NCBI GenBank assembly: GCA_012838865.1
Contig: DUOK01000026.1
Span: 1-64,000 of the forward strand
Source of the DNA: Bacteroidales bacterium
Lineage (GTDB): Bacteria > Bacteroidota > Bacteroidia > Bacteroidales > Marinilabiliaceae
Length of the DNA: 64,000 nucleotides
Reading direction: 5' to 3'
Positions 30,473-40,360 of this stretch are shown in pieces. The first letter of the stretch is position 1. Each line of letters opens with the position of its first letter. The position numbers and the translations under genes are program-made. Under the pieces are notes generated by a model. It was not told the origin of the DNA. It saw nothing but the letters and a program-made list of their open reading frames with translations, and did no database searches.

Positions 30473-30532
30473 GGTATTTTATTTATGGGGACAGACATGG
30501 CCCCAGGTTAGTTTAATACACCCAAAGGGCGC

Positions 30533-31216
30533 TTACTGTCCATAATAAGCATTGGCCCCATGCTTCCGCTCAAAATGCTTGGTAGTCAGGTGAGCATTCA
30601 TGTCCATACCCGGATTCAACATTTTGCCGATATAGGCCATTTTAGCCACCTGCTCCAACACCACACTGTTGTGCACAGCATCGTGGGCATCCTTACCCCA
30701 GGTAAAGGGGGCATGATTCTTCACCAGCACACCAGGAATATGGTTGGGATTTAAGTCCTTGAAGCGCTCAATAATGACCGTACCGGTCTCTTTTTCATAG
30801 GCACCCTTCACCTCTTCTTCTGTCATATCGCGGGTACAGGGAATGTCGCTCGCAAAATAATCGGCATGGGTGGTGCCCACTATGGGCAAGTCCATCCCCG
30901 CCTGTGCCCAGGCCGTACCATAGGTTGAGTGCGTATGTACCACGCCCCCGATTTCAGGAAAGGCTTTGTAAAGCGCCACATGAGTAGGCATATCGGACGA
31001 AGGTTTCAACTTGCCTTCCACCACCTTGCCCTCGAGATCCACCACCACCATTTGCCCGGCATGCATGCCGTCGTAGGCCACCCCGCTGGGTTTAATCACC
31101 ACCAGACCGGAAGCCCGGTCGATGGCACTCACATTGCCCCAGGTAAAGATGACGAGTCCGTGTTTCACCAGGTCCAGATTGGCCTGGCAAACTTCTGCTT
31201 TTAATGATTCTAACAT
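30533..31216 (-). CDS. araD: L-ribulose-5-phosphate 4-epimerase
   Basis: 227 residues. A class II aldolase-fold zinc enzyme that converts L-ribulose 5-phosphate to D-xylulose 5-phosphate. Phosphate site [21 protein letters not shown]; zinc ligands in [16 protein letters not shown] and KNHAPFTWG; catalytic Tyr in the C-terminal GANAYYGQ. It connects arabinose to the pentose phosphate pathway. Its upstream boundary has a terminator-like hairpin (31269-31300). Confidence 0.95.
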   Translation of the reverse strand: MLESLKAEVCQANLDLVKHGLVIFTWGNVSAIDRASGLVVIKPSGVAYDGMHAGQMVVVDLEGKVVEGKLKPSSDMPTHVALYKAFPEIGGVVHTHSTYGTAWAQAGMDLPIVGTTHADYFASDIPCTRDMTEEEVKGAYEKETGTVIIERFKDLNPNHIPGVLVKNHAPFTWGKDAHDAVHNSVVLEQVAKMAYIGKMLNPGMDMNAHLTTKHFERKHGANAYYGQ

Positions 31217-31268
31217 AACTTAACCAGCTAAATATTTTAACACCATAAAACAGACCGAAAATGAAAAA

Positions 31269-31300
31269 GGGTGCTGCCGACCACGGGGCCGACAGCACCC
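31269..31300 (-). terminator. Intercistronic hairpin between the symporter and araD
   Basis: GGGTGCTGCCG pairs with CGACAGCACCC (one G-U in the minus-strand RNA), with a 10-base loop. On the minus strand TTTTTC follows. It has the form of an intrinsic terminator but stands inside the operon, so it may be leaky or set relative mRNA levels. Confidence 0.6.
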
Positions 31301-31314
31301 CCCATTTTTCAGGC

Positions 31315-33174
31315 CTACCAGAAATAGGCGTAAAGCGCTACAATAATTATTACAATACCCATGGCACCGACTGCAAACTTGCCGTCGGTAGCAAAAATTT
31401 CGGGTTGAAAATCATAAGCCTTATCGTCCTGCTTATCGCTGTTGGCATTCGTATACAAAATAATAGACAGGAAGGTCAACAAAGCCGAGAACATGAAGAT
31501 GGAATCGAAACCAAGGTTCAACAAATTAAAATCGAACAAGGGCGTACCCCAAATCAAACCGGCCACAAAAGTCACGCCAGCCAAAACTGCGAAGAAGAGA
31601 CCGCCACGTTGCTGCATCTTACGATTGGCATCGGACAGGGGCTTGGCCGGCACCTTGTGCTTATCGGTCAGCACCAAAATAATGGCCAGGGCGATCAGTA
31701 CAATACAAACATAGCCCATGCGGATAATGAAAGGCAGATCGGGCAAGGCAATCTTCATAATGATGCCGGCCGGAATGGTTGCGATGGTGGTCCACAAGGC
31801 CGCACGATTGGTCGCCCGCTTCCACAACAGACCCATACCAAAGACCACAACCACACCCGGATAAATAAAGCCGGTGTATTCCTGAATGTACTGGAAGGCC
31901 TGATCGAGGCCACCCAACAGGGGCTTAGCCGTAATAATGGCAATAACCAAAGCCACAAAAGCAGTGATACGACCCACCTTCACCAGTTGCCTTTCTGAGG
32001 CATTCTTATTCATCATATCCTTATAGATATCAAGAGTGAAAATGGTTGAAGTGGAGTTCAACATAGAAGCCAAAGAGGAAACCACTGCAGCAACCAGGGC
32101 AGCAAAGGCCAGACCACGGATACCGGCCGGAGCAAAGTTTCTAAGCAACCAAGGGTAGGCATCATCGGCCACCTGAATGGTACCATGGAGTCCGCTCACC
32201 GTATGCTGCAAGTCGGGATGGTTGAACAACACATAGGCAGTAATCCCGGGAATGATAACAATGATGGGGATCAAAATCTTCAGATAAGCACCAAAGATCA
32301 ATCCCTTCTTGGCTTCCTTCAGGTTCTTAGCGGCCAGTCCCTTTTGAATGATGTATTGGTTAAAGCCCCAGTAACCCAGGTTGGTCAACCACATGGCACC
32401 AAAAATAACCGCCAGTCCCGGCAGGTCCTTAAACACAGTTTCGTTGAGGTCACGATCAATGATCATGTTAAAATGCAAATCCTCAGGCACCTCACGCACC
32501 TTTTGCAAAATGGTCACAAAGCCCTGAATGGCTCCGCCAGCATCGCCACCCACAGCATCCAGCGCAAACCATGCCGTGATGAGTCCGCCACCTACCAGGA
32601 AAACCACCTGAATCACATCGGTCCAGGCTACCGCCTTCAAACCGCCGTAGATGGAGTAAACGCCGGAGAAAAGAAGCAGGGCCGGCACGCCGTATTCTTT
32701 GGGAAAACCAAGAATCTGTTCCATGGCCAAAGCACCCAGCCAGGCCACAGAGGTCAGGTTTACAAAGACATAAACCAAGAGCCAGAAAAAAGAAAAGAAG
32801 AAACTCACCCCCTTGCCGTAACGTTCTTTGGCGAACTGAGGCATGGTGTAAATCTTTTTATCGATCATCTGCGGCAACAAATACTTGGCTACCAGTATCA
32901 GGGTAATGGCTGCAATCCACTCATAAGCAGCAATACCTAATCCAATACGGAAGCCGGAACCCGACATACCGATGAAGTGTTCGGCCGAAATATTCGCGGC
33001 AATAAGAGAAGCACCGATGGCCCACCAAGCAAGCTTACCACCAGCCAAAAAGTAATCCTTAGAGTTCTTTTCCTCTCCCTTTTTTGTTCTCGAAAGCCAC
33101 AACCCCAGGGACATGATGACCAGGGCATAAGCCACAAAGATCATATAGTCGAGGGTCGTAAATCCTGCATTCAT
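31315..33174 (-). CDS. Sodium/solute symporter (SSS family), probable arabinose importer
   Basis: 619 residues with about 14-15 transmembrane helices. N-terminal DYFLAGGKLAWWAIGASLIAANISAEHFIGMSGSGF is the conserved SSS sodium/substrate region, and KGLAAKNLKEAKKG...P(I)IVIIPGITAYVLF resembles SGLT-like glucose/galactose carriers. Substrate is inferred from position between araA and araD. Hairpins flank it on both sides. Confidence 0.88.
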   Translation of the reverse strand: MNAGFTTLDYMIFVAYALVIMSLGLWLSRTKKGEEKNSKDYFLAGGKLAWWAIGASLIAANISAEHFIGMSGSGFRIGLGIAAYEWIAAITLILVAKYLLPQMIDKKIYTMPQFAKERYGKGVSFFFSFFWLLVYVFVNLTSVAWLGALAMEQILGFPKEYGVPALLLFSGVYSIYGGLKAVAWTDVIQVVFLVGGGLITAWFALDAVGGDAGGAIQGFVTILQKVREVPEDLHFNMIIDRDLNETVFKDLPGLAVIFGAMWLTNLGYWGFNQYIIQKGLAAKNLKEAKKGLIFGAYLKILIPIIVIIPGITAYVLFNHPDLQHTVSGLHGTIQVADDAYPWLLRNFAPAGIRGLAFAALVAAVVSSLASMLNSTSTIFTLDIYKDMMNKNASERQLVKVGRITAFVALVIAIITAKPLLGGLDQAFQYIQEYTGFIYPGVVVVFGMGLLWKRATNRAALWTTIATIPAGIIMKIALPDLPFIIRMGYVCIVLIALAIILVLTDKHKVPAKPLSDANRKMQQRGGLFFAVLAGVTFVAGLIWGTPLFDFNLLNLGFDSIFMFSALLTFLSIILYTNANSDKQDDKAYDFQPEIFATDGKFAVGAMGIVIIIVALYAYFW

Positions 33175-33204
33175 AGTTTAATGTTTAGTGGTGAATATTA
33201 AAAC

Positions 33205-33240
33205 AAAAGGCAAGCAGTTAGTTACAACCGCCTGCCTTTT
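33205..33240 (-). terminator. Intercistronic hairpin between araA and the symporter
   Basis: In the minus-strand RNA AAAAGGCAGGCGGTT pairs with AACTGCTTGCCTTTT (two G-U pairs), followed by GTTTTAAT. It is a second terminator-like hairpin within the ara operon, immediately after araA. Confidence 0.55.
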
Positions 33241-33248
33241 TATAAATT

Positions 33249-34745
33249 TTAGAAGCCTTTATTTAAATGGTAGTACACATCGTTGAAGCGGAGTTCCTTT
33301 TTAAACTCCGGAATGGTGGTCTTCTCGTCAATCAACAAGAACTCAATTCCTGCCATCTCCGCAAAGTCCTCCAGATACTCTGCCGTGAGGTCGTAAGAGA
33401 AGCTGGTATGGTGCGTTCCACCGGCCAGAATCCATGCCGCAGCCCCCACTTCAAAATTAGGCTGCGGAATCCACAGCGCACTGGCCACCGGCAACTTGGG
33501 CAGCGGCTTGGAGTCGATGCAATCCACAACGTTGACAATCATGCGGAAGCGACTGCCCATGTCCACCACGGTGGCTGCAACACCCTGTCCGGGCTTACTG
33601 GTAAATACCAAACGCGCGGGATCGTTTTTGCCACCAATACCCAGGGGATGCACCTCCAGGCGGGGTTTCTCAGCGGCGATAAGGGGACAAACCTCCAACA
33701 TGTGCGCTTGCAAAATTGCGCTCTTCTCTCCATCGAAGTGCAGCGTATAATCTTCTAAGAAACTACAACCCTTGGGCATACCGTAACCCATTACCCACAT
33801 GGCACGGTAAAGCGCCGCGGTCTTCCAGTCGCCTTCGGCACCAAAACCGTAACCATCGGCCATCAGGCGCTGCGAAGCGAGACCGGGCAACTGGTCCACA
33901 CCGGCCAGGTCGTCAAAATTGGTGGTAAAGGCCTTGGCGCCTTTTTCCTCCAGGAAGCGACGCAGGGCAATTTCAATACGTGCAGCATGCTCTACCTGTC
34001 CACGGAAAGCACCACCTGCCTTACAATTGTCTGCAAAATCGTAGTCCGACTCATATTGCTTGACCAAAGCAGCCACCTCGTCAGCGCTCACTTTATCCTG
34101 AACGGCTACCAAATCGGCAATGGGAAAATAATCTACGTGGTAACCCAGCTGCAACTCGGCATCTACCTTGTCGCCATCGGTTACAGCCACATTGTTCATT
34201 TGGTCACCAAAGCGAATGATGCGCAAATCCTGAGCATCTGCCCAGGCAGCTGCCACGCGCATCCATACAGAGATGCGCTCCTGCGCTTTGGGATCCTGCC
34301 AATGCCCTACCACCACTTTGCGCGGGCGACGCATACGGGCGGTGATGTGACCAAATTCACGGTCGCCATGTGCACTTTGATTCAGGTTCATGAAATCCAT
34401 ATCGATCTCATTCCAGGGAATCTCCTTGTTGAACTGGGTATGGAAATGCATCAAAGGCTTACGGAGTTCCTGCAGACCATGAATCCACATTTTTGCAGGC
34501 GAAAAAGTATGCATCCAGGTAATGATGCCGATACATTTGTCGTCGTTGTTGGCCGCCTTCATCGTAGCGGTAACTTCCTTGGCCGAATTAACCGTACCTT
34601 TATAAACCACTTTAACCGGAAGATTTCCGGAGGCATTCAAGCCGGCCACCATTTCATTGGAATGACCATCTACTGCAACCACTGCGTCGCCACCATAAAG
34701 TAGCTGAGCACCGGTAACAAACCAAACTTCATAATTTTCAAACAT
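33249..34745 (-). CDS. araA: L-arabinose isomerase
   Basis: 498 residues, the usual length. It isomerises L-arabinose to L-ribulose. N-terminal YEVWFVTGAQLLYGGDAV and WMHTFSPAKMWI are conserved in AraA; metal-site residues lie in GFGAEGDWKTAALYRAM (Glu) and GGTHHTSFSYDL (His). First gene of the ara operon. The leader upstream is about 150 bases with a palindrome at its 5' end. Confidence 0.95.
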   Translation of the reverse strand: MFENYEVWFVTGAQLLYGGDAVVAVDGHSNEMVAGLNASGNLPVKVVYKGTVNSAKEVTATMKAANNDDKCIGIITWMHTFSPAKMWIHGLQELRKPLMHFHTQFNKEIPWNEIDMDFMNLNQSAHGDREFGHITARMRRPRKVVVGHWQDPKAQERISVWMRVAAAWADAQDLRIIRFGDQMNNVAVTDGDKVDAELQLGYHVDYFPIADLVAVQDKVSADEVAALVKQYESDYDFADNCKAGGAFRGQVEHAARIEIALRRFLEEKGAKAFTTNFDDLAGVDQLPGLASQRLMADGYGFGAEGDWKTAALYRAMWVMGYGMPKGCSFLEDYTLHFDGEKSAILQAHMLEVCPLIAAEKPRLEVHPLGIGGKNDPARLVFTSKPGQGVAATVVDMGSRFRMIVNVVDCIDSKPLPKLPVASALWIPQPNFEVGAAAWILAGGTHHTSFSYDLTAEYLEDFAEMAGIEFLLIDEKTTIPEFKKELRFNDVYYHLNKGF

Positions 34746-34870
34746 AATGCTAAATTTTTAAGGGGCTCAAACCGAGCAACTCACACCCATTAAAGGCCGC
34801 CCGGCGTCTGCAAATTTCAAACTATCGTTGGTGTATAAAATCAATATTCCTTTCTTTGGGAAGAGGGCCA

Positions 34871-34893
34871 TAAAAGTACTGATTACTTTTATT
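34871..34893. promoter_or_regulatory. Perfect inverted repeat, candidate operator of the ara operon
   Basis: ATAAAAGTA-CTGAT-TACTTTTAT: 9-base arms, perfect, 5-base centre. It lies just downstream of the predicted -7 box at 34906-34913, that is within the first 30 transcribed bases, a normal place for a repressor site. No regulator gene is nearby. Confidence 0.55.
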
Positions 34894-34905
34894 AAAACAA
34901 AAATC

Positions 34906-34913
34906 AAAGTTAA
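34906..34913 (-). promoter_or_regulatory. Putative -7 box of the ara operon
   Basis: Minus strand TAACTTTG (TAnnTTTG). Possible -33 elements are TTTG 15 bases upstream or TTG 22 bases upstream, neither ideal. It implies a leader of about 150 bases. Confidence 0.5.
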
Positions 34914-35211
34914 AAAACGAATGTAAAACAAAAAACAATACGGCCTGATAAATAACATCTGCAAAGGAAATATTAATCCTCAGCAAACAAAGCGCTTAGG
35001 CGGCACCATTCCCAACCGGTACGTCCCCTGCACGAAGGACAAAGCAACAAGCACCTGTTTCTCAAAAGTACAATATAAAAACCGGGCAAAGGGGGATTCT
35101 TCGTTAAAAATGGCGGATTATTAACTCCCTTTCAACCCTAACAAGCCGGTGTTTTAAAGGCCCTTAACAGGACTGTTCATAAATCAATTATTTTCGTTTT
35201 GTGCTTTTCGC

Positions 35212-35219
35212 TATATTTG
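35212..35219 (+). promoter_or_regulatory. Putative -7 box for parE-parC
   Basis: TATATTTG fits TAnnTTTG and lies 59 bases before the parE ATG. No good TTG box at the expected distance. Confidence 0.45.
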
Positions 35220-35278
35220 GGAGGTTTTTCTAAAACCGCCTCCCACCCACACAACAACGGCAACAATTGTAGCGAACT

Positions 35279-37111
35279 ATGATTCAGAACTATTCAGAAG
35301 ACTCCATTCAAACGCTCGACTGGAAAGAGCACATTCGCAGGCGCCCCGGTATGTACATTGGTAAATTGGGCGACGGCACCTACGGCGACGACGGCATCTA
35401 TGTCCTTTTAAAGGAGGTCATGGACAACTCGATCGACGAATACATGATGGGCTTCGGAAAAAAAATTGAAGTCCGTATAGACGAAAACCGGGTGAGTGTG
35501 CGCGATTATGGCCGTGGTATTCCGCTGGGCAAGGTGGTGGATGTGGTCTCCAAAATGAACACGGGCGCCAAGTACGACAGTAAGGCTTTTAAAAAATCGG
35601 TGGGACTCAATGGTGTTGGGGTGAAGGCGGTAAATGCCTTGTCGGTCAACTTTAAGGTGCAGGCCTTTCGCGAAGGGGAAACCAAGCTGGTGAGCTTTTC
35701 GCGCGGGGAGCTGGTGGCCGAAAACCCGATAGAATCGACCCAGGCCCCCAACGGCACCCTCATCGAGTTTTGGCCCGACGACACCATCTTCGATGCCTTT
35801 ACCTTTAAGGACGAATTCATTGAGGACCTGCTTAAGAATTACACCTACCTGAATGCCGGTCTGGCCATCCATTTCAACGGCCGCGTTTTTCAATCGAAGC
35901 GGGGACTGCTCGATTTGCTGGAGGAGAACATGACCGAGCCGGGTCTTTATGCGCCCATTCAACTCAAGGACGACGATTTGGAGATTGCCTTGACCCACAC
36001 CAACCAGTACGGCGAGGAGTACTATACCTTTGTCAACGGCCAGCACACTACCCAGGGCGGCACGCACCTGATTGCTTTTCGCGAATCGGTGGTCAGGACC
36101 ATCCGCGAGTTTTACAACAAAAACTTTGATGTGGCCGATATTCGTCAGGGCATTGTGGCCGCCGTCAGCATCAAAATTGAGGAGCCGGTATTTGAATCAC
36201 AGACCAAAACCAAGCTGGGCTCTAAGGACATGGGGCCCGACGGCACTTCGGTGCGCAATTACATCGGCGATTTTTTAAAACAACAACTCGACAATTATCT
36301 GCACCGCCATGCCGAAATTGCGGAGATAATGCACAAGAAAATTCTGGAGTCGGAAAAGGAACGCAAAGCCATTTCGGGCATTCAGAAACTGGCCCGGGAA
36401 AGGGCCAAAAAGGTGAGTCTGCACAACAAAAAGTTGCGCGACTGCCGGGTGCATTACAACTCCAATGCCGAGCGCAAAATGGAAACCATGATTTTCATTA
36501 CCGAGGGCGACTCGGCCAGCGGTTCCATCACCAAGGCCAGGGATGTGGCGACCCAGGCGGTATTCTCACTCAAGGGAAAGCCCCTGAACTCTTACGGCCT
36601 GAGCCGTAAGATTGTATATGAAAACGAGGAATTCAATCTCTTGCAGGCGGCCCTCAATATTGAAGAGGGCATCGAAGCCCTGCGCTACAACCACGTCATC
36701 ATAGCCACCGATGCCGACGTGGACGGCATGCACATCCGCCTGCTGCTGATCACCTTCTTTTTGCAGTTTTTTCCGGAACTGATCAAAAACGGACACCTCT
36801 ACATTTTGCAAACGCCCTTATTTAGGGTACGCAACAAAAAGGAGACCCGTTATTGCTACTCAGAGGAGGAGCGTCTGCAGGCCCTGAAAGCCCTGGGAGC
36901 CAATCCGGAGATCACCCGATTTAAGGGTTTGGGAGAGATTTCTCCCGATGAGTTCAGCGCCTTTATCAACAAGGACATCCGGCTGGACCGGGTGCGGATG
37001 AAGAAGGACGATGCGGCCAAAGAATTGCTCGACTTTTACATGGGCAAGAACACCCCCGACCGCCAGAACTTCATCATCGACAACCTGATTGTGGACGAAG
37101 AAATGTTGTAG
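35279..37111 (+). CDS. parE: DNA topoisomerase IV subunit B
   Basis: 610 residues. ATPase subunit of the type IIA topoisomerase. GHKL ATP site: [24 protein letters not shown] and [23 protein letters not shown] metal site: [10 protein letters not shown] and [12 protein letters not shown]. It is followed after 22 bases by parC, which distinguishes it from gyrB, and the [22 protein letters not shown] start is the Bacteroidota ParE form rather than GyrB. Confidence 0.92.
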   Translation: MIQNYSEDSIQTLDWKEHIRRRPGMYIGKLGDGTYGDDGIYVLLKEVMDNSIDEYMMGFGKKIEVRIDENRVSVRDYGRGIPLGKVVDVVSKMNTGAKYDSKAFKKSVGLNGVGVKAVNALSVNFKVQAFREGETKLVSFSRGELVAENPIESTQAPNGTLIEFWPDDTIFDAFTFKDEFIEDLLKNYTYLNAGLAIHFNGRVFQSKRGLLDLLEENMTEPGLYAPIQLKDDDLEIALTHTNQYGEEYYTFVNGQHTTQGGTHLIAFRESVVRTIREFYNKNFDVADIRQGIVAAVSIKIEEPVFESQTKTKLGSKDMGPDGTSVRNYIGDFLKQQLDNYLHRHAEIAEIMHKKILESEKERKAISGIQKLARERAKKVSLHNKKLRDCRVHYNSNAERKMETMIFITEGDSASGSITKARDVATQAVFSLKGKPLNSYGLSRKIVYENEEFNLLQAALNIEEGIEALRYNHVIIATDADVDGMHIRLLLITFFLQFFPELIKNGHLYILQTPLFRVRNKKETRYCYSEEERLQALKALGANPEITRFKGLGEISPDEFSAFINKDIRLDRVRMKKDDAAKELLDFYMGKNTPDRQNFIIDNLIVDEEML

Positions 37112-37133
37112 GCGAAAAAAGGAAAAGAGACTT

Positions 37134-39746
37134 ATGGACAAAGACGATATGCTGGACGAAAACAAGGCCTTACAACCCAAGCCGGACGAAGGGTCGTCCC
37201 CCGAAGATGCGCCGGTGATTACCCCGCTGCAGGGGATGTACCGCGAGTGGTTTCTCGACTATGCTTCCTATGTGATACTGGAGCGGGCCGTACCCCACAT
37301 CAACGACGGACTGAAACCGGTGCAGCGCAGGATTTTGCACGCCATGAAGCGGCTCGACGACGGCCGCTACAATAAAGTGGCCAACATCATTGGTCACACC
37401 ATGCAGTTTCACCCCCACGGTGACGCCTCCATCGGAGATGCCCTGGTGCAGCTGGGACAAAAAGATCTGCTGATCGACACCCAGGGAAACTGGGGAAACA
37501 TCTTTACGGGCGATGGCAGTGCGGCGCCCCGTTACATAGAGGCACGCCTGACCAAGTTTGCCCAGGAGGTCGTTTTCAATCCCAAAACCACGGAGTGGAA
37601 ACCCTCGTACGACGGCCGCAACAAGGAACCCATTACCCTGCCGGTAAAATTCCCCCTGCTGCTGGCTCAAGGCGTGGAGGGGATTGCGGTGGGACTGGCT
37701 TCCAAGATTTTGCCGCACAACATTCAGGAGTTGATCGATGCCTCCATTGCCCACCTTAAGGGCGAAGGCTTTGAATTGTATCCCGACTTCCCCACCGGAG
37801 GCATGTTGGATGTTTCGCGTTACAACGACGGCCTGCGGGGGGGACAGATAAAAGTACGGGCCAAAATCTCCAAGCTGGATGCCCGCACCCTGGTGATATC
37901 CGACATCCCCTTCAGCAAAAACACCACCTCGCTGATTGAGTCCATACTCAAGGCCGTAGAGAAGGGGAAGATCAAAATCCGAAAAATAGACGACAACACG
38001 GCCCAGAATGTAGAGATTCAGGTGCATTTGCCGGCTGGAGCTTCGCCCGACAAGACCATAGACGCCCTCTACGCCTTTACCGACTGTGAGTTGTCGCTGT
38101 CGCCCAACGCCTGCGTGATTCGCGACAACAAGCCTTGCTTTATAGGTGTTTCGGAGATTTTAAGGGCCAACACCGATCATACGGTGCACCTGCTCACCCG
38201 CGAGCTGGAAATCCGTCGCGATGAGCTGGAAGAGGCCTGGCACTACGCCTCCCTGGAGAAAATATTCATCGAGAATAAGATTTACCAGCGCATTGAAGAA
38301 TGTGAGACTTTTGAAGCCATTATTCAGACGATTGATCACGGACTGGAGCCCTTTAAGCCGAAATTGAAGCGGGAGGTAACCCGCGACGACATCATCCGGC
38401 TCACCGAAATCAAAATCAAGCGGATTTCGCGTTTCGATGCCAAAAAGGCCGATGAATACATGGCGGCCATCGAGGAAGAACTGGAGCAGGTAGCCTACAA
38501 CCTGGAGCACATCATCCCCTACTCCATCGACTATTTTAAGCGCTTAAAGAAGGGCTACGCCAGTAGGTTTCCGCGTAAAACAGAACTGCGCAGCTTCGAA
38601 AGCATTGAAGCCAGCAAGGTGGTGGTCAAAAACGAGAAACTGTACATCAACCGCGAGGAAGGCTTCATCGGGACGGCCCTGCGCAAGGACGAGTACCTTT
38701 GCGACTGTTCCGACATCGACGACCTCATCCTCTTTTATAAGGACGGGCGCTACATCATTACCCGCGTTCAGGAAAAAGCCTTTGTGGGTAAGGACATCAT
38801 CCATGCCGCCGTATTTAAGAGAAACGACGAGCGCACCATTTACAATGTGGCTTACAGGGACGGGAAGCACGGCGCGGCCTATGTGAAGCGTTTTGCCGTT
38901 ACCGGCATAACGCGCGACAAGGAATACAACCTGACCAAAGGAACCGAGGGCTCACAAATCCTGTATTTCAGTGCCAACCCCAATGGGGAAGCGGAAATCG
39001 TAAAAGTAACCCTTCGCCCCAGAGCAAGAATCCGCAATCCGATTTTCGATTTCGACATGGGCCAGTTGCTGGTAAAAGGTCGCGGTGCCCAGGGCAATAT
39101 CCTCTCTAAGCACGAAGTCCAAAAGGTGGTGCTCAAGCGCAAAGGCGAATCGACCCTGGGCGGCCGAAAAATCTGGTTCGAACCCGAAACCCTCCGCCTC
39201 AACGTGGACGGGCGTGGCAACTATCTGGGCGAATTTCATGGCGACGAGCAAATCCTGGTGATGACGCGCGACGGGCAGTTTTACCAAACCAGTTTCGACT
39301 TAAGCAACCACTACGAAGACCACATTCTGGTGATCGAAAAATACCGGCCCGACACCGTTTGGTCGGCCGTTTATTACGACGCCGAGCAAAAGTTCTACTA
39401 CATCAAACGCTTCCAGGTCGAACCGGTACGCCAGGCCCAGCGTTTCATCGGCGGCCATCCCAAATCGCACCTGGTACGTCTGACCAAGGTGGACTATCCC
39501 CGCCTCGAAATCAAATTTGGGGGAGAGGATAAGGAAAGGGAAAAGGAAATTGTAGAGGTGGCCGAGTTTATTGGTGTTAAAGGATTCAAAGCCAGAGGTA
39601 AGCGCCTGACCACCTACCAGGTTTCAAAGGTCAATGAACTGGAGCCGCTGATTCAGCCCGAACCAAGCAGGGAGGAAGAGCAGGAAAATGGGAACGACCC
39701 GGAGGACGGAGAAGCAAACGATGGCCAGATGTCCATTTTTGATTAA
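37134..39746 (+). CDS. parC: DNA topoisomerase IV subunit A
   Basis: 870 residues from the ATG at 37134 (MDKDDMLDENK); the track start at 37089 (TTG) lies inside the end of parE and is unlikely. It contains the breakage-rejoining domain with catalytic Tyr in GSAAPRYIEARLTKF, preceded by HPHGDASIGDALVQLGQ, then a C-terminal beta-propeller-like region. An acidic Glu/Pro-rich tail ends the protein. Cotranscribed with parE. Confidence 0.92.
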   Translation: MDKDDMLDENKALQPKPDEGSSPEDAPVITPLQGMYREWFLDYASYVILERAVPHINDGLKPVQRRILHAMKRLDDGRYNKVANIIGHTMQFHPHGDASIGDALVQLGQKDLLIDTQGNWGNIFTGDGSAAPRYIEARLTKFAQEVVFNPKTTEWKPSYDGRNKEPITLPVKFPLLLAQGVEGIAVGLASKILPHNIQELIDASIAHLKGEGFELYPDFPTGGMLDVSRYNDGLRGGQIKVRAKISKLDARTLVISDIPFSKNTTSLIESILKAVEKGKIKIRKIDDNTAQNVEIQVHLPAGASPDKTIDALYAFTDCELSLSPNACVIRDNKPCFIGVSEILRANTDHTVHLLTRELEIRRDELEEAWHYASLEKIFIENKIYQRIEECETFEAIIQTIDHGLEPFKPKLKREVTRDDIIRLTEIKIKRISRFDAKKADEYMAAIEEELEQVAYNLEHIIPYSIDYFKRLKKGYASRFPRKTELRSFESIEASKVVVKNEKLYINREEGFIGTALRKDEYLCDCSDIDDLILFYKDGRYIITRVQEKAFVGKDIIHAAVFKRNDERTIYNVAYRDGKHGAAYVKRFAVTGITRDKEYNLTKGTEGSQILYFSANPNGEAEIVKVTLRPRARIRNPIFDFDMGQLLVKGRGAQGNILSKHEVQKVVLKRKGESTLGGRKIWFEPETLRLNVDGRGNYLGEFHGDEQILVMTRDGQFYQTSFDLSNHYEDHILVIEKYRPDTVWSAVYYDAEQKFYYIKRFQVEPVRQAQRFIGGHPKSHLVRLTKVDYPRLEIKFGGEDKEREKEIVEVAEFIGVKGFKARGKRLTTYQVSKVNELEPLIQPEPSREEEQENGNDPEDGEANDGQMSIFD

Positions 39747-39755
39747 GTGCAGCGG

Positions 39756-40280
39756 ATGGTAAACAGCGTATTTTTAACCGGATTCATGGGCAGTGGAAAA
39801 ACCACGGTGGGACAAATGCTGGCGCGTGCGCTCCAGTGGCGCTTCATCGACCTGGACCACTATATTGAACAAAGCCAGGGCAAATCAATAACTGCCCTCT
39901 TTGACGAGATAGGGGAAGCCGGTTTTCGCTTGCTGGAGCACGAAGCCCTGAAGGAAGTCGCAGCACTCAAGCGGGTGGTTGTCTCCACCGGAGGCGGGGC
40001 ACCCTGTTTCCACAAAAACATGCAACTTATGCGCAGCAAAGGCCTCACCATCTACCTTCAACTGAGTCCCGAAGTGCTTTACGAACGCCTGCTGCCTGCC
40101 CGCAAAAGCCGCCCCCTGCTGGCCGGGAAGTCGGACGAGGAATTACTCGATTTTATCCGCCAAAAACTGGCCGAACGGGAGGATTACTACAAACAAGCCG
40201 CCGTTCATGCCGATGCTACGGCCGTTGGAGTAGCCCCCTACCTCAACATCATTGAACGCTACAACCAATTGGAAGGATGA
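39756..40280 (+). CDS. aroK: Shikimate kinase
   Basis: 174 residues from ATG 39756 (MVNSVFLTGFMG). It phosphorylates shikimate at the 3-hydroxyl in aromatic amino acid synthesis. Walker A GFMGSGKTTVG; substrate-binding Asp in FIDLDHYIEQ; GGGAPCF loop binding shikimate; LID arginines in LLPARKSRPLL. The track uses GTG 39747, directly after the parC stop; ATG is preferred. It is 9 bases from parC and ends in a strong hairpin. Confidence 0.93.
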   Translation: MVNSVFLTGFMGSGKTTVGQMLARALQWRFIDLDHYIEQSQGKSITALFDEIGEAGFRLLEHEALKEVAALKRVVVSTGGGAPCFHKNMQLMRSKGLTIYLQLSPEVLYERLLPARKSRPLLAGKSDEELLDFIRQKLAEREDYYKQAAVHADATAVGVAPYLNIIERYNQLEG

Positions 40281-40293
40281 GCTGCTCCGGAAG

Positions 40294-40335
40294 CAAGCAA
40301 AAAGCCGGAGGCCCCTGCCCCCGGCTTTTTGCTTG
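40294..40335. terminator. Terminator after aroK (bidirectional)
   Basis: CAAGCAAAAAGCCGG pairs perfectly with CCGGCTTTTTGCTTG (15 pairs, 12-base loop). The stem ends in A-T pairs on both sides, so it can serve aroK on the plus strand and the His-rich gene on the minus strand. Confidence 0.8.
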
Positions 40336-40360
40336 TTGCGCTGCCAGTCTATCCCAATCT

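Larger units (their letters stand above)
34746..35278. other. Divergent intergenic region araA / parE
   Basis: 533 bases without a supported gene. It contains a perfect inverted repeat at 34871-34893, a minus-strand -7 box TAACTTTG (34906-34913), a second minus-strand candidate (TTTG-N16-TACTTTTG, 35063-35090) and a plus-strand -7 box TATATTTG (35212-35219) before parE. A 65-codon minus-strand ORF in the track (34767-34964) covers the promoter and is not credible. Confidence 0.6.

Noticed and set aside
34767-34964. 65-codon minus-strand ORF upstream of araA
   Set aside because: It spans the predicted ara promoter and palindrome and resembles no leader peptide with arabinose-related codons.
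37170-38027. 285-codon ORF antisense to parC
   Set aside because: Shadow of conserved topoisomerase sequence.
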